From contig JALNZC010000023.1 of assembly GCA_023229525.1 (NCBI GenBank), positions 1 to 62,688 on the forward strand: 62,688 nt of DNA, written 5' to 3'. The DNA is from Bacteroidales bacterium (GTDB lineage Bacteria; Bacteroidota; Bacteroidia; Bacteroidales; FEN-979). The position numbers and the translations under genes were made by a program. Within the stretch, counting starts at the first letter, position 1. The number at the start of each line of letters is the position of its first letter. Positions 59,602-62,688 of this stretch are shown piece by piece. The notes beneath the pieces were generated by a model. That model did no database searches and had not been told where the DNA came from. It saw only the letters and a program-made list of their open reading frames with translations.

Positions 59602-60381
59602 TTATTCCAACTCAACCGTAACCAGCTGATCCATCTTAAGCCCCAGTAAACTGCTTGCTTTACTTTCACGGATGGCAATTTCCAGGTAACCGCTGGTAGA
59701 GAAAAGTGCCAGCATCTCACCCTGATTCACATCTTTGTAAGATTTGCTGACCTCATTAATACGATAGGATGGGGACCGGAATGTAATGACAAATTTCCGT
59801 CCTTTCGTTACGGAATTAAAAAGGGCTTCCGTAATGTTCACGAAAACGTTTTCATAGTTATCTATATGAATCACTTTACCTTTGATCAGGTCGCCTTGTA
59901 CCACAGGTTGAAAGGCCATTCTTTGCAACACTTTTTCCTTGGGGTGGCCAAGTTCGCCGATGGGTTTCCCTGACGCGATATGACAAGCCACTTTCACAAA
60001 TACATCCCGGGTGGGAAAAATAAAATAATCGGAATCCTGGATCACATCAAGTTCGAGAATCTGTTCAGGTTTTTCGTCGAACAACAAGGAAAAAATACCA
60101 TTGTCGGCGCCTATAAAAAAATGACCGTGATGTTTGACCAATGTATGTGGTGTTTCTATAGATGCTTCCCCATTGATCGCAATGATATGGATAGACCCTT
60201 CGGGGAAATTGCGGTAGAAATTCCGGACAATAAAGGCAGCCTGGTTGAGGTCAAAGACCGGTATCAGATGAGAAATATCGACGATCTGTGCTTCGGGTAA
60301 CTGGCGTAAAATAGCGCCTTTCACGGCGCCAATATAATAATCCTTGAGTCCCCAGTCGCTTGTTAGCGTGATAATGGCCAT
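59602..60381 (-). CDS. SAM hydroxide adenosyltransferase (DUF62)
   Basis: A 259-residue protein of the SAM-hydrolase/fluorinase-chlorinase family, which cleaves S-adenosylmethionine with water into adenosine and methionine. Conserved parts: TLTSDWGLKDYYIGAVKG (N terminus), the FIGADNGIFSLL segment, and VIHIDNYENVFVNI with the C-terminal SAM-binding barrel. The start is the ATG at 60381; the open frame upstream is antisense to phoH and not credible. Physiological role is unclear in the family. The divergent phoH shares its promoter region. Confidence 0.92.
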   Translation of the reverse strand: MAIITLTSDWGLKDYYIGAVKGAILRQLPEAQIVDISHLIPVFDLNQAAFIVRNFYRNFPEGSIHIIAINGEASIETPHTLVKHHGHFFIGADNGIFSLLFDEKPEQILELDVIQDSDYFIFPTRDVFVKVACHIASGKPIGELGHPKEKVLQRMAFQPVVQGDLIKGKVIHIDNYENVFVNITEALFNSVTKGRKFVITFRSPSYRINEVSKSYKDVNQGEMLALFSTSGYLEIAIRESKASSLLGLKMDQLVTVELE

Positions 60382-60391
60382 GAAATATTCG

Positions 60392-60399
60392 TACTTTTG
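60392..60399 (+). promoter_or_regulatory. Bacteroidetes -7 box for phoH
   Basis: TACTTTTG lies 25 nt before the phoH ATG at 60424. The divergent box for the SAM hydrolase gene begins only seven bases further on. Confidence 0.55.
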
Positions 60400-60405
60400 C
60401 GTAAT

Positions 60406-60413
60406 CAAAGGTA
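60406..60413 (-). promoter_or_regulatory. Bacteroidetes -7 box for SAM hydrolase gene
   Basis: Forward CAAAGGTA reads TACCTTTG on the minus strand. The leader would be about 18 nt. The two opposite promoters must overlap, so the genes may compete for polymerase. Confidence 0.55.
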
Positions 60414-60423
60414 TAAATTTTTC

Positions 60424-61368
60424 ATGAGCGAGAAAACAATCAACATCGAAACCGTTCACCCGCTGGATATTTTTGGCGCCAATGACCAGAATCTTGAAGT
60501 GATCCGCAATTTTTTCCCAAAATTGAAGATCGTTTCCCGCGACAATTACATAAAAGCATTTGGAGAAGAGTCTGACCTGCTCGATTTTGAAGCCAAGTTC
60601 ACTTCTCTCCTCCTCCATTTTGAAAAATTTAGCCGGTTGACCAAAACGGATATTACCCATTTGCTCGATGCCCATCAGAATGGAATGGACATGGCGCCCG
60701 AAGCGGTTTCCGATGTGCTGGTACACGGGAAGAACGGATTGTTGATCAGGGCACGCACTGCAAACCAACGCCGGTTGGTCGATTGCAGCCTGAAAAACGA
60801 CCTGGTATTTGCAATCGGCCCGGCCGGCACCGGGAAAACATACACGGCCGTAGCCCTGGCCGTGCGAGCCCTGAAAAATAAAGAGGTTCAGCGGATTATT
60901 CTAACCCGTCCTGCAGTCGAAGCAGGCGAAAATCTAGGGTTTCTGCCGGGCGACCTGAAAGAAAAACTTGATCCCTACCTGCAACCATTATACGACGCCC
61001 TCGGCGACATGCTTCCCCCACAAAAACTGTTGCAATTCATAGAAGACCGCGTCATCGAAATTGCTCCGCTTGCTTTTATGCGTGGCCGGACCCTTAACAA
61101 TGTTTTCGCCATCCTCGATGAAGCCCAGAATACAACTCCTGCCCAGCTTAAAATGTTCCTTACCAGAATGGGCTCTTCAGCCAAGTTCATCGTCACAGGA
61201 GACATCACACAGGTCGATCTTCCCAAAAACCAAACCAGCGGACTTATTCATGCCCAATCCATTCTGAAAAACATACCCGGTATCGATTTTATATACCTCG
61301 ACAACTCCGACATTATCCGGCATAAGCTGGTAAGCAGGATTATCAATGCATATGCGGAGGAGAGGTAG
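60424..61368 (+). CDS. phoH: PhoH-like ATPase
   Basis: A 314-residue cytosolic P-loop ATPase of the PhoH/YbeZ type. The N-terminal domain (about 1-110) is KH-like. Walker A is FAIGPAGTGKTYTAV (about residues 131-145) and Walker B is AILDEAQNTTPAQ (about 231-243). Helicase-like MFLTRMGSSAKFIVTGDITQ follows. It probably acts with YbeY in rRNA processing; ybeY is not in the window. Start at the ATG at 60424; the next gene purC follows after 42 bp. Confidence 0.94.
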   Translation: MSEKTINIETVHPLDIFGANDQNLEVIRNFFPKLKIVSRDNYIKAFGEESDLLDFEAKFTSLLLHFEKFSRLTKTDITHLLDAHQNGMDMAPEAVSDVLVHGKNGLLIRARTANQRRLVDCSLKNDLVFAIGPAGTGKTYTAVALAVRALKNKEVQRIILTRPAVEAGENLGFLPGDLKEKLDPYLQPLYDALGDMLPPQKLLQFIEDRVIEIAPLAFMRGRTLNNVFAILDEAQNTTPAQLKMFLTRMGSSAKFIVTGDITQVDLPKNQTSGLIHAQSILKNIPGIDFIYLDNSDIIRHKLVSRIINAYAEER

Positions 61369-61383
61369 CGTATTATTTTCCCC

Positions 61384-61391
61384 TATCTTTG
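61384..61391 (+). promoter_or_regulatory. Bacteroidetes -7 box for purC
   Basis: TATCTTTG matches TAnnTTTG and lies 20 nt before the purC ATG. Confidence 0.55.
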
Positions 61392-61410
61392 TGCTTTACA
61401 TATATCATTT

Positions 61411-62361
61411 ATGAATAATGTTCTGAAACAAACCAGTTTCAACTTTCCCGGACAGAAAAGCCTTTATATAGGCAAAGTGCGGGATGTTTATAATATCAAT
61501 GATCAATATCTTGTGATGGTAGCCAGCGACCGGATATCGGCGTTCGATGTGGTGTTGCCTAAGGGTATTCCGTACAAGGGACAGGTACTCAACCAGATCG
61601 CCTCCAAATTCCTCGACGCTACAGCTGATATTTGTCCCAACTGGAAAATTGCAAGTCCCGATCCCAATGTAACAATTGGCCGGTTCTGTAAAATTTATCC
61701 GGTAGAAATGATCATCCGCGGTTATCTTACCGGAAGTTCATGGCGCGCCTACCAGAAGGGTGCCCGCGAAATTTGCGGGGTGCCTATTCCTGGCGGGATG
61801 ATTGAACACCAACGCTTTCCCGAGGCTATCATAACGCCAACGACCAAGGCAACTGAAGGCCATGATGAGGATATCACAGAAACCAGGATCCTTGCACAAG
61901 GATTGATCCCGAAAGAAGATTATGAATTGATCAAACAGTACACACTCGCGTTGTTTAAACGGGGTACCGAAATCGCAGCTGCAAAGGGACTGATACTTGT
62001 CGACACAAAATATGAGTTTGGAAAAGGGAGGGATGGTAAAATTTATCTTTGCGATGAAATCCATACACCCGATTCCTCGCGATATTTCTATCTCAATGGT
62101 TATGAAGAACGCCAGGCAAAAGGCGAACCCCAGAGTCAGCTTTCCAAGGAGTTCGTCCGCGAATGGCTCATGGCCAATAGCTTCATGGGTAAAGAAGGAC
62201 AAAAGATACCCGAAATGACCGATTCATGGATCAACGAGATTTCGGAACGCTATATCGAACTTTTCGAAACCATCACCGGAGAAAAATTCGTCAAAGGTGA
62301 AAACACCGACATTCTACTGCGTATTGAAAATAATATAAACACCTGGCTGAAAGCCAGATAA
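61411..62361 (+). CDS. purC: SAICAR synthetase
   Basis: A 316-residue purine-biosynthesis enzyme that joins CAIR and aspartate with ATP. Family parts visible: GKVRDVYNINDQYLVMVASDRISAFD (about residues 20-45), then EMIIRGYLTGSSWRAYQKG and the KFEFGK-like TKYEFGKGRDGKIYLCDEIHTPDSSRY segment. It is the long form of about 310 residues, found in Bacteroidetes and fungi. Own promoter box upstream. Confidence 0.97.
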   Translation: MNNVLKQTSFNFPGQKSLYIGKVRDVYNINDQYLVMVASDRISAFDVVLPKGIPYKGQVLNQIASKFLDATADICPNWKIASPDPNVTIGRFCKIYPVEMIIRGYLTGSSWRAYQKGAREICGVPIPGGMIEHQRFPEAIITPTTKATEGHDEDITETRILAQGLIPKEDYELIKQYTLALFKRGTEIAAAKGLILVDTKYEFGKGRDGKIYLCDEIHTPDSSRYFYLNGYEERQAKGEPQSQLSKEFVREWLMANSFMGKEGQKIPEMTDSWINEISERYIELFETITGEKFVKGENTDILLRIENNINTWLKAR

Positions 62362-62385
62362 TTAATAATTAATACTTCAAAATTC

Positions 62386-62418
62386 CTTATTCAATATTCA
62401 ATATTCGATATTCAAAAC
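62386..62418. repeat. Short ATTCAAT heptamers before the aminotransferase gene
   Basis: ATTCAAT, ATTCAAT, ATTCGAT and ATTCAAA in tandem: four 7-bp units in the leader of the last gene. The unit is AT-rich and unrelated to ATCCTGC but has the same period. Confidence 0.7.
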
Positions 62419-62421
62419 CCG

Positions 62422-62688
62422 ATGATTCCCTTCTCCCCTCCCCGGATGGATCAACGTATCGTCGATGAAGTAGTCGACACCCTCTATTCCGGATGGATCA
62501 CAACCGGTCCGAAAACGAAAAAGTTTGAGCAGATGCTGTCGGTCTATGGTGGCCACTCCGTGACGCTTTGCGTAAGCTCAGGCTCGGCCGGGCTGGAACT
62601 GATGCTTCGCTGGTTCGGGGTCGGAGAAGGGGACGAAGTGATCGTTCCGGCATACACCTATGCAGCCTCAGCCAATGTTGTGGTCCAT
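62422..62688 (+). CDS. DegT/DnrJ/EryC1-type aminotransferase, cut by window end
   Basis: The first 89 codons of a PLP-dependent sugar aminotransferase. Starting MIPFSPPRMDQRIVDEVVDT, it continues with GWITTGPKTKKFEQML, then SSGSAGLELMLRWFG and GDEVIVPAYTYAASANVV, all typical of the N-terminal part of this family. Such enzymes make amino-sugars for surface glycans. The PLP-binding Lys lies beyond the window, so completeness cannot be judged. Confidence 0.9.
   Translation, partial: MIPFSPPRMDQRIVDEVVDTLYSGWITTGPKTKKFEQMLSVYGGHSVTLCVSSGSAGLELMLRWFGVGEGDEVIVPAYTYAASANVVVH

Noticed and set aside
60382..60768. 129-residue N-terminal extension of the SAM hydrolase
   Set aside because: Antisense to phoH; both promoter boxes would lie inside it; the family start is at 60381.
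1..62688. tRNA or rRNA genes
   Set aside because: No cloverleaf with a TTCRA arm and no rRNA core sequences noticed in the gaps; a covariance-model scan would be decisive.

Overview
The window looks like a chromosomal segment of an uncultured, probably anaerobic or fermentative member of the Bacteroidetes (Bacteroidales-like). The reasons are: GldF/GldG followed by a DUF4340 protein; a DUF2723 membrane protein; an OstA-like protein, an LptD and an LptF/G permease; the long form of urocanate hydratase; and many genes preceded by the Bacteroidetes -7 element TAnnTTTG instead of a sigma-70 TATAAT box. I see no rRNA, tRNA, CRISPR array or prophage. The sequence ends inside a DegT-type aminotransferase gene.

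Layout. 0.3-9.3 kb: a CsgG-like secreted protein diverging from a CHASE4 hybrid histidine kinase, an archaeal-type GatD/GatE amidotransferase pair, and an OstA-like protein. 9.6-15 kb: MlaD-like protein, cell-wall amidase, LptD, RidA. 15.1-17.7 kb: a three-gene cassette of ECF sigma factor, membrane-anchored anti-sigma-like protein and CHAT protease. 17.9-26.6 kb: a YD-repeat-like protein, hutU, a second ECF sigma factor with a glycosyltransferase, tgt, a GT39-like protein and LptF/G. 26.6-28.2 kb is repeat-rich. 27.1-39.1 kb: ispE, di-heme peroxidase, ung, a tiny lipoprotein, an outer-membrane protein, birA, radC, polysaccharide deacetylase, DUF2723, gpmA, a Ser/Thr-type phosphatase and a RAYT transposase. 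39.2-52.9 kb: one apparent six-gene operon on the minus strand. 53.2-62.7 kb: gdhA, the gld genes, mgsA, a CDF transporter, SAM hydrolase, phoH, purC and a partial aminotransferase.

The most unusual functional unit is the 39.2-52.9 kb operon. It encodes NuoE-like and NuoF-like subunits and a 1231-residue fusion of a [2Fe-2S] domain, a GltD/NfnB-like FAD/NAD(P) module, 2x[4Fe-4S] and a molybdopterin-oxidoreductase fold. A small ferritin-like protein follows. At each end lies a very large paralogue combining receiver domains with a PEP-synthase-type ATP-binding domain but lacking the phosphohistidine and PEP-binding domains. I infer a soluble complex linking NADH, NADPH and probably ferredoxin, with two dedicated regulators. 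The divergent NADP-type gdhA, with a CRP-like palindrome in front of it, fits a redox/nitrogen junction.

The second striking property is repeat DNA. Arrays of 7-bp (and some 8-bp) degenerate units occur at more than ten sites, usually directly after a stop codon or between operon partners, and in three places inside coding sequence (birA, ispE, the peroxidase signal peptide). In birA they combine with a REP-like palindrome into a 99-bp, in-frame, three-copy tandem repeat. A RAYT (REP-associated transposase) gene is present in the same window.
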